Shown here piece by piece: positions 14,101-29,100 of a stretch of 64,000 nucleotides of DNA. The DNA is from Solen grandis. Taxonomy: Eukaryota; Mollusca; Bivalvia; Adapedonta; Solenidae. The notes beneath the pieces were generated by a model that was given only the letters and a program-made list of their open reading frames with translations, had not been told where the DNA came from and did no database searches. Position numbers and translations under genes: made by a program. Location of the stretch: NCBI GenBank assembly GCA_021229015.1, contig CM037778.1, positions 18,235,214 through 18,299,213 on the forward strand. Direction: 5' to 3'. The first letter of the stretch is position 1, and each line of letters begins with the position of its first letter.

Positions 14101-17100
14101 ACAAAAGTGAATTATAACATCATTATATTCATACAGTACAACTACTGATTACAAAAATTAGGCAATTACTACCGGTATATGATGTTAATCAGTCCTTATG
14201 TTTGATACACTGTGCAAGAATTCACGGAAATCAGAAAAATAGTTCAATAGTGGTAAGAAATATATTCACCCTCATATATTGCCATATTAATATATAGTAG
14301 GCATAAATGAACACCCAAAGCCTAAGATGATAAAGAAGTTTATAAGAATTGGACAATAAAATTAAACACTTATACAAAACATATATACATATACACAAAA
14401 CTTGTTTATGAAACAGACTTTTGCAAAAATTAAAAACCTACAAAGTATCAATCTATCTTTTTTTTCTCTGTCAAACTGGTGAAAGAATTCCCCATAAATT
14501 CATCTGCCATTAAATGAGATAACCAAACAATTCAAGGGTGCTTTTTCTTCACAATCTTGGCATGCTCTCCTTATACCAAGACTTCATACACACCCACTTT
14601 CCTTTTATTTTTCAGGCCACACCTGTATCTGTCAGCCCCTGTATATCACTCAATCATGCTCAAACCTATAAACCGTATACTTGCAGTGCTCTCACATATC
14701 AGACACCTAGTTTTATAAGCTTATCAATCCTTTATCATATCCGTATATTACTGGGATAATATGGGATCTTGGGATTTCAATTTCTTAAATTATGAGGTAG
14801 TTTGATAAGTTACATGGTTGATGACAAAATACAGTGAAGCTCATCTATGGCCATGCTACTCTGGTCACACTCTTCAATATGGAGAGATGGGGACTGCTTT
14901 GGGGACACCTAAACATACATTTGACAGGATCAAAGAAAATCAGTTTCAAAACCATACTTAGTACTGGGATAACCCTCTTCTGTGTGACCAGAGTAACTAG
15001 ACTATAAATTAAGTGGACAGCGTTTCGTCAACAACCATACTGTCACTAATCAAAATGTGTCTGTATAATTATGTGAGTATATATGTTATAATATATCCAG
15101 CATTTTGTCTCATATCCAATCTGACACCTTCAGACAGGAACAATACATCCTGTGTAAAACTAGATCAGACAGCACACCAAGTGCCCCTTGTGCTGGCAAT
15201 CAATGCTGGCAGTTTCAGCATGCCCATTTATCTCATTACTCCTAAAATAGTCACGCAACAACAACAGTTGTAGGGACTTGCCATATGAAGGGGTACAAAG
15301 AGAGCAATTATACTCCTAGTTTTAAAACCCAGTGGGCACCCTGAGTTTCATATACTGCAGACATTTTAGAATGTATCACTAATTGTTTTTCTTTTATTGC
15401 CACCTACCACTTAATTTGTCGCTCACTCTATTATTCAGTAGTGAAATAACTTAACCCTTGAACATATATGTTAACCTTAACTATAGAAAACATGAAACCA
15501 AATCATAACATTAATCTGTTATCATCTTTTCTAAGTCTTTCCTTCTTTTAATTACAAAATTAAAATCCTTCCAATATATACCAAACCATAAAAGGGTCAC
15601 ACATAATGCATAAAAACTCCCATGCAAACAAAAAATAGAACAGGAAAAAACATAAACCTGATTCGAGGAAGAAAAAAAAATGAAAAAAGAGAGGTAAATC
15701 TGAGGAAGAAACATTAAGAAGTACATATATAACAATAAAAAAAAAACCACCCTCAAAGGGAAGGGGCAAATCCAGTTAATAAGTTAGTGGACCAAGACCC
15801 CCAGTCTCGTTAGTTAGCCTATTAATTGATACATGGATCTGGGCTATATAGTGGTCATGCTGCGAGGCATTCCAAAATACGCAGCAGGCATACACAGACG
15901 GTTTTTCGATGCCATCACCTAAGTTTGGGGCGGAGCAACTTCGTTTCGTGGACTTAAGGCGTAGGAGAGCTTTCCCAATGGCAGGGAAACCCCTAGATCT
16001 GCGGTGTTCGCGCTCGTCTTCCCTATTTCTTACTATCATTTCCTTCGGTAACGTACCATAGCTGCCATTCCTTTTGACAACATCGGTGTGTCGTTTATTG
16101 GACGGGGGAGTCTGAAATATATGAAAGATTTTGTGTCGGATTAAGTTGAGTATATAGAAGTTAAAATCAACACATACTACAAACAGAAATCATCAGATCT
16201 CAATTAAAGTTAGGCAAGGCTTTGAATAAATCACACACACACACACACAAATTATTGTGTTAAGTTTGTATAAATTGTAACAGACAACAACTTCTTTTTT
16301 TTTAGAAGAGAAAACAAATATTTAAAGGAAGCCCTTGGTCTACTTTCAAATTTCCTCTCAAAACACAAAATAAATCTCATTTAAAATGGATTTTGACAGA
16401 TCTTACTTGCATTTACATGTATTTAAAATATTTTACTATATAGGTATACCTAAACACAACAACTCAGGTTACTGACCATCAAAAGCAACCAGATGGAAAT
16501 GTTCTGCATGAATTAAGTTTATTTCATTAATTGTTGTGAAGGACCACTAAAGCTTATTATACATGCCAAGTCTCATCCATATCTGCCATGTGGTTGCAGA
16601 GGAGAGGACTTTTAAAGACATAGACTAGATGAAGAGGGTTCACAACATTGTGGTGAAATGAGCTAAAAAAAAGAGGCCATGGTGGCCGAAGATCGCACAG
16701 TGAGTACATTAACCTAAATGAAAATTACATATACATCATTTATGATTTAACCCCATTACTAGCATCAGCAAGATCAAGCTTATAAAAGAAGCTTGATTTA
16801 TCCCTGGTAGTACTTTTTATATATAAAAGATTAACTATGCATAAGCAATGACGGTTTCCGGTGAACCTGTATTGTCTTATTTGAAAATGCCTGTATAAAT
16901 TATAAGAAAACTAGCTGACATCCCAAGAAGTTCATTTCTTAATGGATCAACATGATTTAAAGCATTTACAGTGAACTTTAACTAGAACTGCCACTGTCAT
17001 GGAAAAAATACCCCCTGCATGCCGCTTTGTCACAGGAATTTTTTAAATGACACAAATGGGGGTCATTGGCAGTTCATTGGCACTGCACTTCTCTTCAATG

Positions 17101-20100
17101 AGATCTATCCACATATGAAGTTTCATATTGAAATCTCTTATCCTTTTTGAGTTATGGTCCGGAAAAAATTAAGTATAAAAATTTACAAAGGGCAATAGCT
17201 CCAAAATTATGCAACAGAAAGTTATGGTTCTTGGGCACTGCACTCCCCCCTCAATAAGATCTATCTCCAGTGAAGTTTCATCTTAATACATTTTACAATT
17301 TTTGAGTTATTGCCCGGAAAAAAATTAAGTATGAAAATTTACAAAGGGCAATAACTCCAAAATTGCGTGACAGAGATTATGGTTCTTGGGCACTGCACTC
17401 CCCCTCAATGAGATCTATCCACATATGAAGTTTCATCTTGATATCTTTTATACTTCTTGAGTTAGCCCGGACAAAAATTAAAAAAAAAAAAAGAAGAGAT
17501 TATGGTTCTTGTACCCCCAATTCATTTATTTGATCTTTTATCTTTTTAGTTGGCCGGACAAAAATTAAGTATGAAAATTTAAAGGAGAGAATTATGGTTC
17601 TTGGTCACTGCATGCCCCCTCAATGAGATTTCCCACTTATGAAGTTTCATCTTGATGCCTTTTATACTTTTTGAGTTACGCCCGGACAAATTGATGCCTT
17701 TTATACTTTTTGAGTTACGGCCCGGACAAAGAAACGGACGGACAGCCAAATGGCCGGCCACAGACAAGTTGAATACAGTATAGCCCCCTTACAACTTCGT
17801 TGTGCGGGGGGGTATAATAAGTTGATCATTTGAAACACTAAATACTGATAAAAGAGTAGAAAAAAAAAAAAATTCAACACCATAAATTCTACAAACCAAG
17901 GGAACAACCTGTATCAATTAATAAAATATATATTTGAGTTATTTCCCTTGATTATCATAGAATTAACAATACTTCATGGATCACATTCTTAACTTTTGTA
18001 TGATCAGATTTGAGTTTGAGTATGAAAATCATACATAACTAGTCTTTACTTTCTAGAACTTTGGGCATGGTAAGCAAATCAGGACTTAACAGAGATTTTT
18101 TTTTAATAAGATTCACTCAACTTTCGAGAATCAGGGTTGACAGGTCATTAAAAACTACACAATTTTATGTGTCAACAGAAAACACTGTATAAGATTTATA
18201 AGGTGTTGTATTCTGTGCTACCTTGTTGTTCTTTGATGGGGTGATTTCCTCTGCACTGTTTGAGCGCTGAATACGACGTGTTGGCTTGACGGAGGCGATG
18301 GTAGATGGAGGGGAGGGTAGACTGCCCCGGTTGTCCGAGAATGAGTTCACTGGAATGAAGAGAAGTCCAGGTTTCAAATAAATATGAATTGAGTAGAACA
18401 TTCAACTTTTCAATGGTTAACATGGACAATGGTAATCATAAAATATCATTGTCCTGCAATTTATTAATTCCATAACTCTGGAGTATCTGGGACATACTGG
18501 CTGGTTATCATGCTTGACTGAGATATTGAGCAAATATACATTGTGACAAAGTTTGGTGATGATTGATTCATCGGTCTTTGAGTTAAGGAGAAGACACTCT
18601 TAATATTCCTTTTTTTTAATCAATTTAAAGGGCTTTAAAAGTCCATTATTCTTCCAAAAGCAATGTATATATAATGTATAATGGACAGAAAAGCAAAGTG
18701 TGTGCTACAGATTTGTTTAGAGATGCAATCTGTACTTGTTGACGACAATGTTACTACACTACATAAATAAGAAAGTATCTTTTACTTAAGATTATTCAGT
18801 TGTTTACAGAAATAACTACTTCACATATTTTCTATATATATATTTTCTGACATTTTCCGTATGTCTTCTTTAATGAATCACCATATCATAAATTGATAAC
18901 GTAGCAGATAAACAAATTGTGATTCGGCAATTGTTTTTTAAATTCAAATTATTTCCGACTATAGACCGTCTTCAGGAATACTCCCCAATGCAAAATGTAA
19001 ACAATGAGAATATTTTGACATCCATCCAAAATACTAAATTGTGTAATTTAAAAAACATTTTCAATGCATTTTAACTTTTATTTTACAGCAGATATTTGTG
19101 CTAATGTACCATTTGTGCATTATGTCAATGTTATTTTATGTTTTCTTTTTCATGAAAACTGAATCATTATGAAATATAATGTGCCTTTAACTCTTGGGTG
19201 TTTGAGGCATCCTGACTGGTTATCAAGCTTTAGATAACAATGGAAGAAGGATAATAAATTAGTTGCAATAGCTAATCTTCAGCTGAGCTATAAATAAAGT
19301 CCCAGCTTGTTCCCTGGAATGCAAATTGAATAACAATATCACTTTATCTGCCTGTTCATGTTTTACTGTCTACACATCACTACATTCTCAAATTAACCAT
19401 AAAAGCCTGGTCATAATTTAGCATCAAAATGTGGTTCCATCTTTTCAATAACAAGAGGGCCAAGATGGCCCCGAATCGCTCACCAGAGAAACATAGCCTT
19501 CATTGCCAATTATTGTATTATGTGACATACTGAATACATAATCCATGCAGAAGTACAGCAAAATCATCTAAATTCCACACTAAAACTGTACCTGCCATCC
19601 AAATTTTGAAGATCATGGCTGTAGTAAGTCTATATAAAATCAAGTGACCTCTGGGGTGGGGTCAATTTTGACTTCGTTGAGGTTTACTAGTAAACATCTT
19701 AACTCAAGGCTTTATGGTTTCTGAGAAGATCTTTTGAGGATTTTCCTATACAATTCTATATAAAATCAAGTGATGACGGGGGCCAATTTTGACCAAAGGG
19801 CCATATTTGAACAAACTTGGTTGTGGTTCACTAAGGCCATGTTACACACCAAATATCTAAACTCTAGGTCTGTGGTTTCTGACAAAAAGATTGTTCTAGT
19901 TTTTCTAATGTAATTTATGTAAAAACAAATGACCCCTAAGGCGGGGCCAATTTTGACCCCGGGGCCATGATTTGAACAAACTTAGTAGAGGTCTACTAAG
20001 CCATATTACACACCAATATCTAAACTCAAGGCCTTGTGGTTTCTGACAAAAAGATTTTTCTGTTGTTTTTTTTCCAATATAAGTCTATGTAAAATCAAGA

Positions 20101-23100
20101 GACCCCTAGGGCAGGGCCAATTTCAACCCCAGGGTCATGATTTGAACAAAATGTCCATAAGACAATGCCACACACCAAATATCTAAGCTCCAGGCCATGC
20201 GCTTCTGGAAAAGAAGATTTTTTTTATGATTTCATTTTAAAAATCTATTTTTAGCTCCTGTGACCCAGATATGCAACAGACCGGAACCATTTGAACAACT
20301 TTGGTAGAGCTTCATGCAAGGAACATCACAGGAAATTTTTATCAAATTTGGCCCAGTGGTTTTGGAGGAGATGTCATTTGAAATAACTGTGACGATGAAG
20401 ACGCCGGACAGCCATTAATCCTAAAAGCTCACATGAGCACTACATGCTCAGGTGAGCTAATAAAAAAATCAATTATCTGAAGACAAGCATAAAACTAGTA
20501 CATTTAGATTAAAATTGAATATATGTACTGGTAATTAGCAATGAACCAGTGTGACATATCTGTGTCTCAATAGATCATAATCTTATCTCCTAATTATCTC
20601 ATAATTTATCAGCCATTTAATTGGATTAGTTTTAATAATTAATAGTTTCAGCTAATTATGGCAAAGTTTGGTCACAGTGTTCTAACATCCAGGGCATTAG
20701 TTTACATAATGTAGAGGCACCTTTGTGTTCAGCTGGCAGACTGGGACAGAGAGGGTTCTGCGCCATTTTTTATACATCTGGCAAAGACAAATACCATCAT
20801 GTTCAGTCTAAATTTAAAAGCATCCACACTTATTAAGGAGAGATACTTCATGGTCTGTAAGCAACTACAATATAAAATTATACAGATCCATTTATTTTGC
20901 AAATGGGTCCCAATCTTGTTTGCCTAATTTTTTATCCCCTCTGCATTTACTCTCTGAAGCAGCTATGGATTATTAAATAAAAAAAAAAAAGCTTCATTCA
21001 AACTATGCCTAAATCAAAGAAAAAATATTAAATGGCCTAAGAATAATTTGGTTTTTGACCTGGAAATGGAAAGGTAGCTATTAATTGCTCAGCAATGTTG
21101 ACAATGTGATACAAGAGCTGAATAGTGCAAGGAAACACCACCACCTGACTGAAGAGTAAAGGATACCTGGCGTACTTGTGGCACTGGGAGACACACTGTA
21201 GTTCCTCTCTCCTCTCTGGCTGTCATTCTGTGGGAGAAAGTGAACAAACTCAATTTAACTGGATAATTCTTACACTGGGGACAAAATATCAGTCTAATTG
21301 GATACTTCTTAAATTGGGGACAAACTGTCAGTTTAGCTGGATACTTTTTACACTGGGGACAAACTGTCATTTTAACTGGATAGGATACCTGACAGGTACC
21401 CATTTACACCTGGGTGAAGTGAAACAATGCGGGATAAATTTCTTGTTCAAGGAAACTGTCAGTTTAACTGGATACTTCTTACATTGGGAACAAACTGTCA
21501 GTTTACCTAGATACTTCTTACATTGGGGACAAACTGTCAGTTTAACTTGATAGGATACTTCTTAAATTGGGAGTAAACTGCCAGTCTAATTGGACACTTC
21601 TTGAATAGGGAACAAAATTTGAGTCCAACTTAATTCTTTATATATGTATACATTGAAAAATAATCAACCATCAAGACTCAACAACTGAAAAATCAAGAAT
21701 ATGTATTTCAAAATGATTTCTATTCAGTAGAAAAACAAATGCTCTTTTTAGATTACCAAAATGAATGATGTTTTTAAGCCTTCACAGTATCAGCAACCTA
21801 CCTGAATGTCGGACTGCCTGTGGGAGTCGTTGGTGACTGACGGGGTGGTGGAGCTGGTGGAACTGGTGTCGTCCTCTGTCCCAAGTATCTCATCCAGCAC
21901 TGAAACCAAACAAACACACAGTCAGGGGCATCTGAGATTTAGGTCCTTTCGCTCCTCGTATAGCCAGACCAAGTGTAACTGACCAAACACCACCCAGACT
22001 AGTCATTTCACAGATGTAAAAACAATGGAAATTCACATCACACTGTAGTGACTGATAAAAAACAATCAAATAATAAGGGAGAAACACATTGAAATTAAAG
22101 CAAAAAATTGCAGGACTACCATTGTGTGATAAACAAGAAAGGGGAGTGACCAAGACATATATATATATATTGTTTAATCTGGATCCCTGGCAGAGCAATG
22201 CTTTACCATTTGACCTCTATGGTGAATTAAGTCAGGTAATGGTTAAGTTTGAATCCTTACCTTTCCTACCCTGTGCTTGTGCCACAAGTTCTTCAACCTT
22301 CTTGTATCTCCTGAGGAGTCTTTTCAATTCTTCTATTCTTTTGTCCTGGTAATAAAACAAAGTTGCTTGATAAAAATTATTTAAATTATTCCAGTCCTTG
22401 TTTTCTTTAATGTCCTTCTGAACATATTCCTACATCCAAATTAAAATAAGAATATCTGTAAAACTGACTGAGACATCCTGAAGAAATAAAAAAAAAAGGC
22501 AATGTTTAATAAGTATTACAAACAAACAACTATTGTCAATGATTCATACTAAAGGTAGCAACAAATTGCAACAAAACATAGTGACAACATAAAATGCATC
22601 TTTCCCTCGAAATTAAGATACCAAGTTAATGGATTTCCATCCAGGCATATAGACAAGAACCAGGGTGTTAAAAAGAGGGTAGCCCTTAATTGATGGGTCT
22701 GAGTTCAGCTGACTGTATGGCTTTCTGAGCAGGAGTTTGGATTTCCTCACCAAAAAGACTAGAGAGTAACAAGACAAACCAGTCTACTGCCAGAGGCCAA
22801 CTTTGAAAATCCACAAAGAACCATTACCTCCTACAGTCTACTGAAGAAGAACTCCAAAGTCAACTAATGAAACAGGTTCTCAACATAAATATAACCTCCA
22901 AAATATATAACAAAACAAATAATGAACTATGGACATTCAGCATTTCAAACAGATCACCATGATCACCATATCACTACATGCTCAGGTGAGCTGAAAAGAA
23001 AAGGAAAATCATAGCAAGATGCCTGTAATAATGAAGCTTTCCTCCAAGTTTCATAGAACTCCAGCCAGTGGTAGCTAAGAAACAGGCTGAACAAGTAATT

Positions 23101-26100
23101 AGACTGTCCGACATAAAAAGCAGTATTTATATATGTTCCCTGGAATTCTTTCTGGAGAAAAAAAATCAGGTATTAAGAGGAATACAAACTATCCGAGACT
23201 AAAATGTGTTATCTAATTTGGCAAATTATTCATAAACCAAAAAAATGCTGATTAGATCTTCAACAATTTCCAGAATCAAAATTCCACATAAGATTCATGC
23301 AGTATGTAACAGCAGTAAGCAATTCAAAATTGGTATGGATAGGATTTATCTAGACTTCACATGGAATCAAAAAATATCAAAGGGCAGCAACTCTTAGTAG
23401 ATTACTGATCTTATCAAAGTGAAGAACTAAATCAAAGGCCAGTGAGACAGGTAAATTACTGATCTGTATCTGCTTAACTTGGAGGATACTATAAACAGTT
23501 TAACAGTGAAGTGCCAAAATGTGTAACTGCAATGTTTTATAATGTCTGAAACATTTCCTAAATCATAGCTAGGCATGTTCCTTTTGATGAAATTAGATGT
23601 CTCCCAAATATCCCCCCCCCCCAAATATCTTATTATACATACCAGTTTAAAAGACTGAAAGGTCATCAATACTTAAAATCAAATTGTAAGCCATCATTGG
23701 CTAATGTAGATCATATAATCATTCAATCGAGCTACACACAATTTAAGTATACAGACACTGTCAACATAATTCAGCATAAATCGTTTCTCCACAACACTTT
23801 CATATATCATACGCAGAACAAATCTACCTCAAGGAATGTCTGCACTCTTCTTTCATTAAAGATTCAACAAATGCATTCCATACCTTCAATTTGGAATAAT
23901 ATTGGTTAAATCTGATCAAGTCAAAAATTTAAAATTTTCCTTTTTTACATATAGTACATTAGTGCTTTCACTGAAGATGATGAATACCCCCAGCTTAATG
24001 CCTAGTCACGCACACACACATATACATAGCATGACTATGACTTTGGGACCTTCCAGCAAGGAGCCTTATTCCAGACATTGGTTTCTAAATCACAATGCTT
24101 ATGAACTTGACCTTATGTGAATGACCTTGATTCAGATTTTGACCCCCCCCCCCCAGTCATAAGCAACCTATGGCCAAAGTATGAGCTCCTTATGCCTAGC
24201 GACTACAAATTACGATACCCAGCAACTGACCTAGACCTTGATGGACAGATTGACTTATGGTTCTTAAATACCCCTAATAATATTTTTTTCTAATAACTTA
24301 TTCATTTTTTTTAAATTTAATTAATTTTTGGGGGGTGGGAGACAATGACAGATGCAACACATACTTTACATCACACCAATTACCACACTATCATTTCTTT
24401 CACTATCATTAACCAGTGATGCAGACATGGCTTGAGACTCCCTCATATACTTGCCACTAATGAGGCAGCTTTCAACTACACCCCCAGACAAACAGAGGCA
24501 TGTCCTGACATTCCCAGACACTATGAACATCCGCACAAATTCCCAGTTTTCCTATTCAACTGTGCAGCTGTCAACTTAACAAGCTTCCACACCATACCCT
24601 GTCATCTTCCATTGTGAACTACCTTTATAAAACTAATACCAACAGACTTTGGTCTCCAATTTACCGTAATTTTTATCTATACTTCAAAACAGGAAATAAC
24701 TACAAGATACCCTTAAACAGGGCCAAGATGGCCCCTTTTTCACTCACCTGACTAACATTGATCATCCCTGACCTAATGGTCTCCATACAAGTTAATTGAT
24801 TAAGGTAGCTTAATAAATGCTGATGCTAGATGTAAACCAGGTCTGATTGGCTAGAACATGTCACCAAATATCAGACCTAAGTTTAATCATGACTGCTATG
24901 TTAACACCAATCTTAGATGAATAAACAAGAATTTTGCATGAGATGCAAATGCTCCTCTGTTTTTTTTAAAGGGGAGATAAATTAGGTCAAAATGGACCTT
25001 AGAGTTATGACCCTTGATGAGAATGTAGCCTTTGTGATAGTGAACAAGTATATGAAGTTTGATGACAGACACTTTAAAAGTTATTGCCATGGTTTAAGTT
25101 TTTCACGTATTGTTTTTAAAAAGGGAAGTAAATTGGTCAAAATGGACCCAGGAGTTATGGCCCTTGATGAGAATGTAGCCTTTGTGATACAGAACAAGTA
25201 TGTGAAGTTTGATGACAGAAGGACTGATAGTTTAGAAGTTGTGGCCAAGGTTAAAATTTTTCATGACAACAATGCCAAAGATGAAGATGATGCCAATGAC
25301 ATCAAAGTGGCGACAATAACATTTTTCTTTGAAAAACAGACAAGCTAAATGTAATCTGGCAGTTTTTGATCATTCAAGAAAATTAATTCATATCCAATGG
25401 CAAATTCAGTCATACTTTAACCTGGCTAAGATACAATAACTATAAACATAGTCACAAAGTTTGATTTAGATTGCTTTGGATTTAATAAATATGGATAAAT
25501 ATTCAGACCTAGTGGTTTAAGTCAAAATCAAATTTGGCCAAGATATAGCCAAGAACAACTGTTTCCAAGTTTGACCAAAATTGTTCAAAATCTGGAGATG
25601 CTAGAGTTTACAAAACCTAACTGTGGATAATGGACTGATAAGGGACTCTTCCATATTTTTTTTGGTTATAAGCTAAATATTTTTTTTTTTTTTTTTGGCT
25701 GCCAAAGTCAGTGTGTTTTTTGGGGATGTCAGATAAGAATGTGTTTTTGGTCAGATAAGCTCAAAGTCATTGTTTTTTTTGTTGGTTTTTTTGGTTGCAA
25801 TATGTTCAACTAGATAGCTTTCAATAATATCTTCTTATAAATCTGATTCTTGAATCTCTGCAAACCCACCTAGGTACAACATGCTACAGTGCCAGGTATG
25901 AAACTCCTCTCCTTGCCACCACAAACTAACTTACCATATCCCTTAATTGTATAGGGGCATCTGCATGTTATTTTAACACTGATTGATACCAAACAAAATG
26001 GTTATAAAATATACCCACACAATTGCTTAGTCAGAGATTTTGCCATAAACTTATATATATATAGCTCAGATAGGATATGACTGACTCAGTAAAAACACTG

Positions 26101-29100
26101 AAACTCTGCAAATAGTTAGCGCAACAATGTTGGCTACAAATCCTGCAACAACACATGAATTTATTGCTAGTACAACAGCCACCATTGTAACAATGTTCAA
26201 ATCATTGCAGTCTTTTAATATGCTATCTGTTGCCTTACACCAAGTTTGAACCCAATACAGAGAATTATGATAGATCTTCACTGTACTCCTTTTCATATAT
26301 CAGGACAGAGCACAGACTGTATTACTTGGGTCAATTTTGAAGGTACCCTCTGTAGCACAAGACCTGACAGTTGTTAACCTGGCACGTCAACTGTTACATC
26401 ATATAAACTTACAAATCAAACACATACGCACAGATTGTCTATACATCTCTCATTAATGATACCTTTTAACTCAAGTATGTTAATAGTACAGCATAGATTG
26501 GCTACAAATTGTCCAAATCACTAATGCACTCACCCAGAAAACAGACCCTCTCTCTGTAAACATTTTATCAGTTATTTGGAAGTATCCAACCTTCAGTCTC
26601 CACCTCAGTTAAAATCTTATTCAAACAATCTAATACCTTTGACAGTAACTTGCCAAAATCTGGATAGGTGACCCAGAAGTTTTTTCACATTTAAATTGCA
26701 TTAGATAGTTCACATTAATTGGAGGAATGTTATGCCTGGACAAGTTCCAGTAACAATTCTCATGTTAGCTTGAAAATCCTTGCTGGCTGGCTAACAGCTT
26801 AGTCATTTTTCAATATTCTTTTTTAGGCATGCCCTTGGTACATGTTGAAAACGAAAAAACCCTGTATCTCTCATATGATCATCTTTGAGAAATTTCCTGA
26901 TTTATGAGCCAAATAACATCTTATCATGATTAACAGATTCAGAGAATAGATTAATAATTCTAGTATAGCCCGTACTTCATAAAGACTGCAGACCCAATCT
27001 TGCTCACCTAGTGAAGATTTGCTGCCATGTTTTCCTTTTTCGAATAAGAGTCAAATCAATTGGAACAATCTTGGAAGAGGGTTACCAAAGAAAAATATTT
27101 TGAAATCTGGCCAGTAATTTATAAAATCTTTAAAGTTTTCACCAAATATTTCTTTCTATGGGCATGTAAACCCAGTTTTCTTCAAAACCCTTTCAACACT
27201 TTGAAAGAGGACCAACAAAGGAACAAAGTAAAGTTTTATGACAAGAGGGCCAAGATGGCCCTAAATCGCTCACCTGAATTTGGTTTGTTGAAGAAAGGCT
27301 AGAACCATGAGAGGATACTATATATCAAATATCAAAGCTGTAGGTCTGTTTGTTTCTAAGAGAAGGCATTTTATAGTTATGCATTCTGGTTACCATGGCA
27401 ACAAAAGTTCTCCATGATCCAACCAATGGTTTCAGAAGTAAAGATTTTTTTTGTTTTCCTAATATAGTTCCATACAAAATCTTGGTGTGGTCCCGAGAGT
27501 GTCCTCGTGTAAACCCTGATGCACATATTTGTTGATAGTGTTGAGGCACCAGAAGCTGATGCACATTTGACACTGCCTATTGTGAGCTAGGACCTGATGA
27601 AGTGTACAATGTCTAAGGAAAAATATCAAACCCAACTACAAACAATTTTAACTTTTGTTTTTACCTTTCTTGCTTGGTAAAGTAAACAGGAGAATCTAAT
27701 GTATAAATCAGTCTGAAGAGTAACTTATGTTTACAAGTAAGTCTGGGTGTCTATACAGTACATATATATTCAAAATCAGGAGCATCACATCCCTCAAATG
27801 TTTGATATACACCATCAGTGTTATCAAAGCAATCAGCCCTGTTAAAAGGAACTTCACATAAAGAACACTGTTGGCAAAGGATTTCTCACTCCAATCAGGG
27901 CTTAGATGAACAACATTTAAAGGGCAATGAATCCCATTAATTCCAAGATCACAACTTTGAATCAGATCTTTAATTAGTTCTTTTTTATTCTTTTTGCTGT
28001 TTAGCTTATAACTGTGCAGTATTTTCAAGTTCTGAGAAAACAGCAACAAAAAATAGTAGCCATGCACCTTGAGAGAACTTACAGGAATCTTACTGAGACA
28101 TGCTTTCTAACTTGGAAACAGAAACCCTAGGATGAAGCCTCGCACGCTGACCCACAGAACACAAAAAATGATAATAATTACAACTTCATGGAATCATTAA
28201 ACAGAGATAATGACCTAGAAGACACAGTTGCTATCCTCTAGGTCATTAGTGACCTAGAACACTAAGAAGGCTGCACAGTTTTACACTATCAATGGTACAA
28301 TTTCTTCACAACTTTTAAGAAATTGGTCATGTGTAAAAAAATGTCAAATATTCTTTTAACAGTTGATTTGAATTTAGCTGATTTTGAAACATTGTTTCAT
28401 ACTGATTTCATAGCTAATAGTCATAATTGAAATACAATTGCAGTGACACAGATGAAAGCACAGACAAGCACATCATGATTACAACTGGAGAGGTGGTCAC
28501 CTCCTCTCACATACTATGGGATCAAACCTGGTGTACAATTATGTTAACAAAACACATTACCACAGGCAACTAATCTGAAATGACACAACAAAGTCAATAA
28601 GCATAACAATGACATCATGAGCTATTACAAATTATACTATATTTACATCATTTCATGTCTGTCTCACCTTTTCAGCATTGGAAACCATCAAGGCATCAAC
28701 AGCTTTCTTCAGTCGTTCAACTTCATATTCTGAAAGAAAAGTAAAAACATTTAAGAGTCAAAAAATGTCTAAAGAAAAGAAACATGCAAGTCTGGGTTTT
28801 CGTATGCAGAGATGCTAATTTCTTAATTTTCCTGTCATTATTATCTTCCCAATATACAGCTGCTAATGACTGAATATTCCTGATAGAATTATCTGCCCTA
28901 CCTATATCTGCAAATGTTTGAAATGCCCTATCTGCAGCTGCTAATGTCCAAATTTTCCTGCCAGTATTATCTGCAGCTGCTAATGTCCAAATTTTCCTGC
29001 CAGTATTATCTGCCCAATCTACAGCTGCTAATGTCAAAAAATTTTCCAAACACTATTATCTGCACTATCTACAGCTGCTGTCTGAAATGCCCTATCCGCA

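Noticed and set aside
21089..21403. Minus-strand open frame with repeated CPQCKKYP, resembling zinc-binding CxxC pairs
   Set aside because: It is the 39 bp minisatellite read in an open frame; it is out of frame with liprin-beta exon 7 and has no spacing like a real zinc ribbon.
24992..25348. Plus-strand open frame of 118 codons with a repeated DENVAFVI block
   Set aside because: It runs through two 150 bp units of an H1 element; the repeated residues come from the repeat DNA, not from a protein domain.
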